A DNA stretch of 8,458 nt, taken from positions 5,646-14,103 of the forward strand of contig DKBD01000126.1 in NCBI GenBank assembly GCA_002451055.1. Direction: 5' to 3'. The notes below the pieces were generated by a model, which was not told the DNA's origin, did not search any database, and saw only the letters and a program-made list of their open reading frames with translations. Source of the stretch: Nitrospira sp. UBA6909 (GTDB taxonomy: Bacteria > Nitrospirota > Nitrospiria > Nitrospirales > Nitrospiraceae). Positions 1-6,389 of this stretch are shown here, piece by piece (position 1 is the stretch's first letter; the number at the start of each line of letters is the position of its first letter). Made by a program: the position numbers and the translations under genes.

Positions 1-830
1 AAGCAGGTCGGACAGACCATCGTGCAATTCGCGCAGGCCAGGCAACGTGCCGCGACCTCGTCCCAGTGTGGATGATCGTGGGCATCGTAGAGAGCCTGCG
101 GCAAGCGCGACCGTTCCAGACGACGGATCTGGCTGCGGGCGCAAGCCTCCACGCGCCTCGAAGCCTCCGCGATCACTGTTTCCGAAGCCTCGGCGAGCAG
201 GATATTTGAGAGGAGGTCTCGTCCGGCCTGGCTACCTGCTTCAATCAGCAATAGCTCGTCCACTTCAGTCACGGCAAGATCGAAGTTGCTCCGAGCGCGC
301 GGACCCGTGTCCGTCGACGCACAGAAACAGGTCGGCAGCGCCCTGGTGCAATTCACCGCGATCACGAAGAGGCCTTCACGGCGGGTCGCATAATAGCTGT
401 CGTAATAGGAACCGTTCAGAAAAATCTGATCCTGGATGGCCAGCCCGGCGAGATCGCAAGACCGCGCTCCAATGACCGCCAGCTTCTCGGATTGCGGAAG
501 CCTCGGATGCGCCGCAAACCCGCCGTTTGCCCGCTCAATCTGAAGAAGCGGCTCGCGCGGCGCAAAAGTGAATGGTTTGAGCGATTGCGGCCCATGGACG
601 ACACCGAAGATTTCTGGTGAACCGGTCTGTTCCAGCCGATAACGCCCCGGCTCCTGCTGATCGCGCCAGCCGATCGGCAGGTCCGACACCAACCGGATCG
701 TCTCCCACACCACAGCCCCGTCTCGCACGGCAGGACCGCACACTCGATAGCCTCTCGCGCCCAAAGCATCGAGGAGTCGTTGGAGGTCGGCTCGTGGCAG
801 GATACCGCGCGTATTGGAATTCATCGTCAT
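1..830 (-). CDS. hydB: Group 3b (sulf)hydrogenase beta subunit / AsrA-like iron-sulfur protein, N-terminal 276 residues (partial)
   Basis: The reading frame is open from the start at 830 to the left edge, so the C-terminal part is missing. It resembles the beta subunit of cytoplasmic NiFe (sulf)hydrogenases and anaerobic sulfite reductase subunit A, which carry electrons through [4Fe-4S] clusters between the catalytic subunits and an NAD(P)-linked partner. Visible family marks are GARSCDLAGL (121-130), the Cys-rich NCTRALPTCFCAS (160-172), the following TGPRA, and a ferredoxin motif C263-x2-C266-x2-C269-x3-C273-P. A second ferredoxin motif would be expected beyond the edge. ATG at 830 and ATG at 824 are both in frame; neither has a strong ribosome binding site of its own. 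The frame upstream of 830 stays open to a TGA at 939-941 but holds no ATG. The gene sits 126 bases behind copB on the same strand. Hydrogenase versus sulfite-reductase membership cannot be settled here; the hydrogenase reading is preferred from overall sequence resemblance. Confidence 0.85.
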   Translation of the reverse strand, partial: MTMNSNTRGILPRADLQRLLDALGARGYRVCGPAVRDGAVVWETIRLVSDLPIGWRDQQEPGRYRLEQTGSPEIFGVVHGPQSLKPFTFAPREPLLQIERANGGFAAHPRLPQSEKLAVIGARSCDLAGLAIQDQIFLNGSYYDSYYATRREGLFVIAVNCTRALPTCFCASTDTGPRARSNFDLAVTEVDELLLIEAGSQAGRDLLSNILLAEASETVIAEASRRVEACARSQIRRLERSRLPQALYDAHDHPHWDEVAARCLACANCTMVCPTC

Positions 831-850
831 GCCGGATGGTTTCGCACCAT
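827..850 (-). other. Seven-codon mini-ORF overlapping the hydB-like start (ATGA)
   Basis: ATG at 850 opens a seven-residue frame (MVRNHPA) whose TGA stop at 829-827 overlaps the ATG at 830 of the iron-sulfur subunit as ATGA. A GGGAG stretch at 863-859 lies eight bases before the mini-ORF start, whereas the downstream gene has no ribosome binding site of its own. This geometry would allow translational coupling, with ribosomes loading at the mini-ORF and re-initiating at 830. The geometry is seen directly; the coupling is inference, and so short a frame can arise by chance. Confidence 0.3.
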
Positions 851-955
851 GGTAAGGGCTCCCGGTCCCTCTTTCAAGGCAACCCCTACGATCGCCATCG
901 GACAGATGCGCTCGACTGTACCAGAAAGGGCGATTTACTCACATCACGAAAGCGT
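831..955 (-). other. Spacer between copB and the hydB-like gene, no clear promoter or terminator
   Basis: These 125 bases separate the copB stop from the next gene on the same strand. I see no GC hairpin followed by a T run that would end the copAB message, and no convincing -35/-10 pair, FNR-type palindrome or sigma-54 element. Read-through from copAB is therefore possible, but so is an unrecognised promoter. The only marked element is the GGGAG plus mini-ORF at its downstream end. Confidence 0.4.
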
Positions 956-1777
956 CTAGAACCACGCCCGCAGGCCTGCCACAAACCGAACCTGACTTGG
1001 ATCCCCGCCTTCCTGCCGGACCAGTGTCGCGGTTTCACCAAAGCTTCGATCCAGTGAGAACCCAATGTAGGGCGCAAACTCGCGCCGGATTTCGTAGCGG
1101 AGACGAATGCCGAATTCCAGATTGTTCAGCCCCGACCCCGTCGTGAACCGTTCGACCCGTTGAACCGCCGCATTGGTTTCAAACCGACCCTGGAGAATCA
1201 GCCGCTGGGTCAGCAGGAAGTCCTTGGTCAGCGACAGCCGCCCGGACACCTTGCCGTTCAAATCGATGAAGAGCGCGGCCTCGAATTCATAGTTGTAGGG
1301 CACCAAGCCTTCGATCCCGATCACGGTTTGGGCCCGCGTGACGTTCGCTCCGCGGAACGACTGCGTTTCGACGCGCCCCCCCACTTGAATGTCATAATAC
1401 TTCCGAATGAACCGCCCATAGAGGAGCTGAAAGTCCACGTCGTAGTCCGCCTTGAAGGCCGTGTCCCGCTGCCCTTCGCTTTTGAACCAGAGCCGGTTGT
1501 AATCCCCGCCGTACCAGCCCTCGATGTCCCACCGATAGTCGTTCGTGCTTTCCCTTTCAGCCGTGCTCGGCCGGTACTCCAGGATGTCAACGAGGGTGAA
1601 GAGACGGTGTTCCCGGTCGTTCACCGGGCTGGGCCAGTCTTGCGGAGGCGCCATGGTCCCCAGAGGAATCGGATCCGTCGTTCCCACGGTTTGCGCAGAG
1701 GCGAACGTCGCGCCGATTCCCGCACTGACCAGACACGCGATTCCCGTGGCCACGATGTCTCGCTGACAAGCGTTCAC
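956..1777 (-). CDS. copB: Copper resistance protein B, outer membrane
   Basis: This is a 273-residue CopB-family protein, an outer-membrane beta-barrel partner of the CopA oxidase in copper tolerance. An N-terminal signal peptide with hydrophobic core (about residues 8-25) ends in a plausible cleavage site ASA|QT (28/29). The mature protein begins with the family-typical DREHRLFTLVDILEYRP, followed by alternating amphipathic strands such as WDIEGWYGGDYNRLWFKSEG, and ends in Trp-Phe, the terminal aromatic expected for barrel assembly. The start is GTG at 1777, with GAGGA three bases upstream, and the start overlaps the copA stop as GTGA, so the two are probably translationally coupled. Many CopB proteins have a Met/His-rich stretch after the signal peptide; only about 20 residues separate the signal from the barrel here and no such stretch is present. 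CopB function in copper binding or export is known only at family level. Confidence 0.92.
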   Translation of the reverse strand: MNACQRDIVATGIACLVSAGIGATFASAQTVGTTDPIPLGTMAPPQDWPSPVNDREHRLFTLVDILEYRPSTAERESTNDYRWDIEGWYGGDYNRLWFKSEGQRDTAFKADYDVDFQLLYGRFIRKYYDIQVGGRVETQSFRGANVTRAQTVIGIEGLVPYNYEFEAALFIDLNGKVSGRLSLTKDFLLTQRLILQGRFETNAAVQRVERFTTGSGLNNLEFGIRLRYEIRREFAPYIGFSLDRSFGETATLVRQEGGDPSQVRFVAGLRAWF

Positions 1778-3666
1778 GAGTCCTCGCCATGCTCATGGCC
1801 TGACACTTCGACGACGCGGAACATCCCCGCCTCCATATGGAAGAGCAGATGGCAATGAAACGCCCAGCGTCCCGGCGCGTCCGCGGTAATCGCGACGCTC
1901 ACGCGCTCCGCAGGCTTGATGACGACGGTATGCTTGCGGGGCAGGTAGGCGCCCGTGCCATTCTCGAGGTGCATCCACATCCCATGCAGATGGAGGGGAT
2001 GCTCCATCATGGTGTCATTCACAAAGGTGAGTCGCAGACGCTCGCCATACCGAAAGCGGATCGGATCTGGAGCTTCCGAATATTTCCTGCCATCGAACGA
2101 CCACATGTAACGATACATGTTGCCGGTCACATGCAGTTCGATCTCCCGCTCCGGCTCGCGTTGATCCGGGTACGGGACCAAGCTCTTCAAGTCGGTGTAG
2201 AGGAGCACCCGGCGGGGGCTTCCTTCCAATCCACGACCCGGCTCGTGCATCATGTTTCGCGAGTACTCGGCGATCATTTGGTTGCCGGTGCCATGGTCGT
2301 CTGGGCCATGCTTGACCGGTTTACTACCGGGAATCTCCGAACGATGCTGCTCCTCCCTACTCCTGGCCGGCACCTCGTGCGGGCCCCCACCGTGCCGCGC
2401 CCCGGAGCCAGGATGCACATGTTTTCCCGTGGCATGATCATGGAGAGATTTCCCGCTTGGCCTATTGCCGGACGCCTCCATGCCCTCCATCTGCATGTGT
2501 CCCATCTGCAGACCCATGTCAGCCATCGTCCGCACCGGTCTGGGGCGGCGAGGAGGAACCGCTGCCGTCATCCCTGCTCGCGGCGCCAACGTTCCCCGCG
2601 CATAGCCACTCCGATCCATCGTCTCGGCAAAAATACTGTAGGCGCGATCCTCTGGGGGTTCGACAATCACGTCGTATGTTTCGGCCACCCCGATGCGGAA
2701 CTCCTCCACAACGACCGGTTGAACGTTCTGTCCGTCCGCCTGGACGACCGTCATCTGAAGATCAGGAATATGCACATCGAAGAACGTCATGGCAGCGGCA
2801 TTGATAAAACGCAATCGCACTCGCTCACCTGGTCGAAACAGGCCTGTCCAATTGTGTGAGGGGGGTAACCCATTCATCAGATAGGTGAAGGTGTAACCGG
2901 TGACGTCGGCAAAGTCGGTCGGGTCCATCCGCATGTGGTCCCACATCAGGTAATCCTGGAGGGCCGGCCACCACCCCATTCGTGATGCATCAGCGAAGAG
3001 CTCGGCCAGGGTTCGCCGCTGGAAGTTATAATAGTCTGGACGTGTTTTGAGATTGGCCATGAGGGCTTCGGGCGATTCGGAGGTCCAATCCGAAAGCATC
3101 ACCACATACTCCCGGTCATACTGGAATGGCTCCGGTTCGACCGGGTCGATAATTAACGGCGCGTACATGCCTTGCAATTCCTGACCGCTTGAGTGGCTGT
3201 GATACCAATAGGTTCCGCTCTGCTTCACCGGAAACCGATAGGTAAAGGTCGTCCCTGGCTCGATGCCGCCGAAGCTGACGCCCGGCACGCCGTCCATGCC
3301 AGGCGGTAACAGAACGCCATGCCAGTGAATGGATGTGCTTTCGTTCAAGTGATTCGTGACCCGCAATGTCACATCTTGTCCTTCTTTCAGGCGAATCACC
3401 GGGCCTGGGATGGCCCCGTTGATGGTCACAGCCGGTGCGGATCGGTCCCCCACCGTAAAGCGGGATTCATCGATATCTAGATCAATGATCTCGCCGCTCA
3501 GCGTTGCGGGCTGCATGCCGGCTGGAGTCGCGGGAGCCAGCTGATCGACCATGCAGGCAGGCAAAAGATGTTGCATCGCCGCCAGCAGCCCCAGAGCCCC
3601 GGTTTGCTTGAGCAGCAGACGTCGAGAGATCAGTCTGGATTCGCTTTGCATGACCCGCTTGTGCAT
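1774..3666 (-). CDS. copA: Multicopper oxidase CopA, copper resistance
   Basis: This 630-residue multicopper oxidase is of the CopA/PcoA type, which acts in the periplasm and is thought to oxidise Cu(I) and sequester copper. The N-terminus has a twin-arginine signal SRRLLLK (14-20) before a hydrophobic stretch, so it is probably exported folded by Tat. LLPAC (34-38) could be a lipobox, with Pro at an unusual position. Copper ligands are intact: H114-W-H116, H156-S-H158, HPLHLHG (H556, H559, H561) and HCHLLFHMEAGM (H604, C605, H606, H610, axial M615). Between the second and third cupredoxin domains, residues about 380-475 form a Met/His-rich insert with MxxM/HM repeats (MADMGLQMGHMQMEGM) followed by a His-, Gly- and Pro-rich stretch, likely an extra copper-binding region. 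ATG at 3666 has only AGG close by; ATG at 3651 (residue 6) is an alternative that keeps the Tat motif. It overlaps copB by four bases. Confidence 0.95.
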   Translation of the reverse strand: MHKRVMQSESRLISRRLLLKQTGALGLLAAMQHLLPACMVDQLAPATPAGMQPATLSGEIIDLDIDESRFTVGDRSAPAVTINGAIPGPVIRLKEGQDVTLRVTNHLNESTSIHWHGVLLPPGMDGVPGVSFGGIEPGTTFTYRFPVKQSGTYWYHSHSSGQELQGMYAPLIIDPVEPEPFQYDREYVVMLSDWTSESPEALMANLKTRPDYYNFQRRTLAELFADASRMGWWPALQDYLMWDHMRMDPTDFADVTGYTFTYLMNGLPPSHNWTGLFRPGERVRLRFINAAAMTFFDVHIPDLQMTVVQADGQNVQPVVVEEFRIGVAETYDVIVEPPEDRAYSIFAETMDRSGYARGTLAPRAGMTAAVPPRRPRPVRTMADMGLQMGHMQMEGMEASGNRPSGKSLHDHATGKHVHPGSGARHGGGPHEVPARSREEQHRSEIPGSKPVKHGPDDHGTGNQMIAEYSRNMMHEPGRGLEGSPRRVLLYTDLKSLVPYPDQREPEREIELHVTGNMYRYMWSFDGRKYSEAPDPIRFRYGERLRLTFVNDTMMEHPLHLHGMWMHLENGTGAYLPRKHTVVIKPAERVSVAITADAPGRWAFHCHLLFHMEAGMFRVVEVSGHEHGEDS

Positions 3667-3673
3667 GACCTGG

Positions 3674-3727
3674 TTAGGGGCCTGTCCTCGTGATCCACTT
3701 GACTGAGCTTATGCCGATACCGTCCAT
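3674..3727 (-). other. 17-codon mini-ORF ending seven bases before copA
   Basis: ATG at 3727 encodes MDGIGISSVKWITRTGP and stops with TAA seven bases before the copA ATG. An AGGA within AGGACAGG lies eight bases before its start. The close stop-to-start spacing would suit translational coupling to copA, whose own ribosome binding site is weak. The peptide itself matches nothing I recognise, so it could be a leader or a chance frame. Confidence 0.25.
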
Positions 3728-3762
3728 GAGCCCTGTCCTTGCACGGCGGCAATTCAAAACGA

Positions 3763-3813
3763 TCAATGCTTGTGACTGCCACCAGCACCATGGAGGATGA
3801 TCGCGTATCTCAT
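3763..3813 (-). other. 16-codon His-containing mini-ORF with a strong ribosome binding site
   Basis: ATG at 3813 encodes MRYAIILHGAGGSHKH and ends with TGA at 3765-3763. GGAGG at 3825-3821 sits seven bases before the ATG, the best ribosome binding site in the copAB leader and better than that of copA. Three of 16 residues are His and none is Cys. It lies downstream of the candidate promoter and about 100 bases before copA, the position expected of a regulatory leader peptide. A role in copper sensing is inference; it might also be the start of a decayed small gene. Confidence 0.35.
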
Positions 3814-3874
3814 GGAGACACCTCCGCTCAAGAGAATGAGAGCATGACTCGCTCAGCCGTTGGACCAAGCACAG

Positions 3875-3904
3875 ATTATCCGGACGCGCAGGGTCAGATG
3901 TGGA
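3875..3904 (-). promoter_or_regulatory. Candidate sigma-70 promoter for copAB
   Basis: On the minus strand, TCCACA (3904-3899, four of six to TTGACA) and GATAAT (3880-3875, five of six to TATAAT) are separated by 18 bases. Transcription would begin near 3868 and leave a leader of about 200 bases before copA that includes both mini-ORFs. This is a pattern match by eye without support from expression data. Confidence 0.3.
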
Positions 3905-3981
3905 GAACCGAAGAAGAACCTATGGAGATGGGAATGATGGAAAGCCGTCAAGATCCGTTCATGCCGCGTCGGCATGGGACG

Positions 3982-4263
3982 TCACCATTTATCATGGAAA
4001 AACATAAAGTATCCGATCGCGACCACGATCGCCTGGAACAGGATCAGCCAACGCATGAGTCCCCATTTCGTCTCCGACAGGGTATCCTTCATGCGCAGTC
4101 CCGGTGTTAAGAGAATGTAGCTTGCGACCAGCTCTCTCGCATCCACCCGGTTAAGATCGCGTTCCTGCTGGAGAGTCACGATCGCTTCCTCCCGTTCCCC
4201 GCGCTCCAGTGCGTCGATGACCTTCGGGGGCAGATCAGGCCGTTGTAGCAATTGGCTTGTCAT
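3982..4263 (-). CDS. Small single-pass membrane protein with an L7/L12-like helical N-terminus
   Basis: This 93-residue protein has a soluble N-terminal part and one C-terminal transmembrane segment (about 69-89, LMRWLILFQAIVVAIGYFMFF), ending in a short HDKW tail. Residues 12-50 (PPKVIDALERGEREEAIVTLQ then DARELVASY) follow the pattern of the ribosomal L7/L12 C-terminal helical fold, in which an EAI-xx-L helix is followed by a basic turn and an EARELV helix. Small bacterial proteins with this fold are often annotated as L7/L12-like, and their function is generally unknown. With two arginines and a lysine just before the membrane segment, the N-terminus is probably cytoplasmic. The ATG at 4263 has no strong ribosome binding site. 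It lies 67 bases behind the CBS gene and 315 bases before copA, all on one strand, so it may share a message with the CBS gene. Confidence 0.65.
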   Translation of the reverse strand: MTSQLLQRPDLPPKVIDALERGEREEAIVTLQQERDLNRVDARELVASYILLTPGLRMKDTLSETKWGLMRWLILFQAIVVAIGYFMFFHDKW

Positions 4264-4330
4264 AGTGAAGGACAGTCTACCAGAAGAGATCGCCGTTCGT
4301 CTCCCCTTTCTTCTTGGCTCAAGTAACGGG

Positions 4331-5167
4331 TTACGTCTTTCCGAGAAATCGAGGCCGGTCCCGGACAGAAACCATTTTCACCAAGTCCCGTATGGAGAGC
4401 ACGCCGACTACTTTCCCGTTCTCCATCACGGCCAGGTGACGCACCGCTCGTTCAGCCATGACTTTGCTGGCATCACGAATCGTGCGATTGACGTCGATGC
4501 TCAGGAGAGGAGAACTCATCACGGCGCCGACGCGGGTGGCGCCCGCCTCCCGGTTGGAGGCCATCCCTTTCCGGATCAGGTCGCTCTCCGTCACGATGCC
4601 GACGAGCTCGCCGGCCTCGACCGTCAGCAACGACCCGATGCGCTTCTCGGTCATTAGCTGAGCAACCGCGGACACGGTCTCCTCACTACGGATCGTTGCG
4701 AGCTTGGTCGCCATCAGAACGGCAAGCGGTCGGTACACCCCGTCGAGCTCAATAACAGGACCGCTCTCGGCATCCACAAACGATCGCACCAGATCCCGCA
4801 CTGAAATGATACCGACGATCTCTTCTCCCTCCACCACGCAGAGATGACGGATGTGGTGATTTTCCATCATGTGGCTGGCATCCAACATGGAGCGTTCCGC
4901 CGCGATCGTCAAAATCGGACTGCTCATCACATGATCCACCATCGTGACCGTCGGATCCGATCCCTTCGCAATCACTTTCCGGACGATATCCGTCTCCGTT
5001 ACGATCCCGATCGGTCCTCGTTGGGGATCCCCGGATTCCACCAATACACACCCGACCCGCCGACCGCCCATCCGCTCGGCCGCAAGTGCGACCGTCGCCC
5101 CCCGCGGAATTACCTCCAGGTAGCGATGCATAAATTCTTTGACGGCTCCGCCTCCTTGCTCACTCAT
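4331..5167 (-). CDS. Protein with four CBS domains (two Bateman modules)
   Basis: The 278-residue protein consists almost wholly of four CBS motifs: about residues 10-66, 78-130, 147-202 and 214-266. Each ends with a related signature: GIVTETDIVRK, GIISVRDLVRS, GIVTESDLIRK and GVLSIRDLVKM. Domains 1 and 3 resemble each other, as do 2 and 4 (both containing MSSP, DAS, RHL and V.S.RDLV), so the protein looks like an internal duplication of one CBS pair. CBS pairs usually bind adenine nucleotides and act as energy-state sensors on a partner. There is no catalytic, DNA-binding or transmembrane domain, so any target must be a separate protein. The start at 5167 has AAGGAG five bases upstream, a good ribosome binding site. 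It is the first gene of the leftward cluster and is divergent from the AEC transporter. A link with the copper or hydrogenase genes downstream is unproven. Confidence 0.9.
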   Translation of the reverse strand: MSEQGGGAVKEFMHRYLEVIPRGATVALAAERMGGRRVGCVLVESGDPQRGPIGIVTETDIVRKVIAKGSDPTVTMVDHVMSSPILTIAAERSMLDASHMMENHHIRHLCVVEGEEIVGIISVRDLVRSFVDAESGPVIELDGVYRPLAVLMATKLATIRSEETVSAVAQLMTEKRIGSLLTVEAGELVGIVTESDLIRKGMASNREAGATRVGAVMSSPLLSIDVNRTIRDASKVMAERAVRHLAVMENGKVVGVLSIRDLVKMVSVRDRPRFLGKT

Positions 5168-5386
5168 TTCAACTCCTTACTCCTGTGAATACAGGCCGAC
5201 GCCTTCTCCGCATGCCCCGACGGCCCCCTCGCGCCGATGCTATCCCCGCCACTATACCTGATTGCGCCGAATTGCGCACGCGCACGATGCGAGGACCAGA
5301 AACGTCGGACCCTCGTCTTTACCGACAGGACGGTTGCATCTCTCCCCCGTGGAAGGGCATGATCTTTTTCCGGCGCCTCGATCAAC
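5168..5386. promoter_or_regulatory. Divergent intergenic region between the CBS gene and the AEC transporter
   Basis: These 219 bases must hold the promoters for both outward-facing genes. For the CBS gene there is a TATAGT hexamer on the minus strand (5256-5251) about 85 bases before its start, with no good -35 partner. A direct repeat ATTGCGC (5261-5267 and 5271-5277) lies beside it. For the transporter I see no convincing promoter. The long plus-strand frame covering this region is a shadow with no family resemblance. Confidence 0.4.
5261..5277 (+). repeat. Seven-base direct repeat spaced one helical turn
   Basis: ATTGCGC occurs at 5261-5267 and again at 5271-5277, exactly ten bases apart and next to a TATAGT hexamer on the minus strand. 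Copies on the same DNA face could be half-sites for a regulator of the CBS gene or the transporter. A repeat this short may be chance in GC-rich DNA. Confidence 0.3.
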
Positions 5387-6301
5387 ATGCCTTCTCCCCT
5401 ACAAATCTTCCTTATACTCTTCGTCATCGGAGTCTTGCTCCGATCCAATGCGGTGCTGACCAAAACCCATGTGGAACGGCTGGCCATGTTCGTATTCTCG
5501 GTCAGTCTGCCGGCAACGATTCTTGTGTCCCTGAATCGCGTCGAGTTCGCACCGGCTGCCTGGAAGCTTCCGTTAGCCTCATGTCTGATTACGCTCCCGC
5601 TGGTGTTCTGCTCCTGGCAACTCGCCCGTGCCTTGCAGCTTCCCAGAAGGACGCAAGGAGGGTTTCTGTTGACGACCGGCAGCATCAATTCCGTCTACTT
5701 CGCCTATCCCGTCATTCTGACCACGCTCGGCGAAGAGGGGCTCGCTCACGCCGTGCTCTTCGACCTCGGGCAAACCACACTGACTCTCACGGTCCTCTAT
5801 GCTCTCGCTGTCTGGCACGGAGAAGGATCTTCCACGCCCGCTTCGACCGCAATCCGCCTCCTCTCCTCTCCCCCCGTATGGGCGTTGGCCTGCATCCTCA
5901 CGTTGAAATCCTTGGGTCTCCATCTTCCCTCGTGGCTGCTCGACGTGCTCACGCCTCTGCACCTCACCACGACACCGCTCGCCAGCTTGGTGCTCGGCCT
6001 GTCAATCAGCTTCTCCGCAGTGCGCCGGACCGCACGATTGGCTGCTTTGGGTGTGATGGTCCGAATGGGAGGCGGACTGTTGCTCGGTTTCGCGGCGGTC
6101 TTCTTGCTCGGATTGACCGGGGTCGAGCGCGTGGTCGTGATGTTGGTGGCCGCGATGCCGTCGGCGGTCAATTCCATGATCTTCGCCGCCGAAACGGGTT
6201 TGGATGAAGACCTGGTCGCCTCGATCGTGGCGCTGTCCCTTTGCCTGGGCATGGCGATGGTTCCCTGGCTGCCCGGGCTGGCCGTCATGCTGCTGGAGTG
6301 A
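5387..6301 (+). CDS. AEC-family (auxin efflux carrier-like) membrane transporter
   Basis: This 304-residue, strongly hydrophobic protein has about ten transmembrane segments in two halves joined by a short polar loop around residue 145 (WHGEGSSTPASTA). The pattern, with FVFSVSLPATILVSL in the first half, TTGSINSVYFAYPVIL in the middle and VAAMPSAVNSMIFAAETGLDEDLVASIVALS in the second, fits the Mem_trans/AEC family. Bacterial members export or exchange small organic acids such as malate or malonate. The substrate here cannot be deduced. The length is typical. ATG at 5387 is the only plausible start, since an in-frame TGA lies at 5360-5362 and no alternative start falls between; it has no clear ribosome binding site. 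It is divergent from the CBS gene and followed by a 296-base gap before the next plus-strand gene. Confidence 0.85.
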   Translation: MPSPLQIFLILFVIGVLLRSNAVLTKTHVERLAMFVFSVSLPATILVSLNRVEFAPAAWKLPLASCLITLPLVFCSWQLARALQLPRRTQGGFLLTTGSINSVYFAYPVILTTLGEEGLAHAVLFDLGQTTLTLTVLYALAVWHGEGSSTPASTAIRLLSSPPVWALACILTLKSLGLHLPSWLLDVLTPLHLTTTPLASLVLGLSISFSAVRRTARLAALGVMVRMGGGLLLGFAAVFLLGLTGVERVVVMLVAAMPSAVNSMIFAAETGLDEDLVASIVALSLCLGMAMVPWLPGLAVMLLE

Positions 6302-6352
6302 CCGCTCGCCCTTGGTCGAGAGACGGAACCCCGAAGAACAAGGTCATGTCTC

Positions 6353-6369
6353 GCACATCATGGATGTGT
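6353..6369 (+). repeat. Short hairpin CACATC-ATG-GATGTG
   Basis: CACATC at 6354-6359 pairs with GATGTG at 6363-6368 around a three-base loop, and a G-T wobble can extend the stem by one. It lies about 50 bases past the AEC stop. No T run follows. Confidence 0.35.
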
Positions 6370-6389
6370 GCTTCCATCTTGCCGAATTG

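Larger units (their letters stand above)
3667..3981 (-). other. 315-base leader region of copAB without a conventional gene
   Basis: No frame on either strand in this stretch resembles a known protein. In the minus orientation it holds a GATAAT hexamer, two mini-ORFs with ribosome binding sites, and a repeated AGGACAGG (3739-3732 and 3688-3681) ahead of copA. It is long for an operon spacer, so it more likely carries the promoter and a leader for copAB than simple linker DNA. I found no convincing CueR-type or CopR-type operator. Confidence 0.45.

Noticed and set aside
1160..1858. 232-codon plus-strand frame opposite copB
   Set aside because: Antisense shadow of copB and of the end of copA; Arg/Pro-rich and without a recognisable domain.
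1837..2859. 340-codon open frame on the plus strand opposite copA
   Set aside because: It is antisense to a clearly real multicopper oxidase with all ligands intact, its His/Arg/Pro-rich product resembles no family, and long antisense frames are expected in GC-rich DNA.
3764..3782. Possible sigma-54 element TGGCAG...GC on the minus strand
   Set aside because: The GG and GC dinucleotides are one base closer than sigma-54 requires and the -12 element does not match.
3853..3975. 40-codon minus-strand frame with HHSHLH
   Set aside because: It has no ribosome binding site, overlaps the candidate promoter, and beyond the His cluster shows no protein-like pattern.
3739..4110. 123-codon Met/His/Glu-rich plus-strand frame across the copA leader
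   Set aside because: The Met/His content looks attractive beside copper genes, but it starts at TTG without a ribosome binding site and its second part is antisense to the 93-residue membrane protein.
4323..4334. GTAAC-GG-GTTAC inverted repeat at the CBS stop codon
   Set aside because: The stem is five pairs with a two-base loop, overlaps the stop codon and is not followed by a T run, so it is too weak to call a terminator.
5185..6207. 340-codon open frame on the plus strand overlapping the transporter
   Set aside because: It runs in another frame through the AEC gene, is Arg-rich with no hydrophobic pattern, and has no family resemblance.
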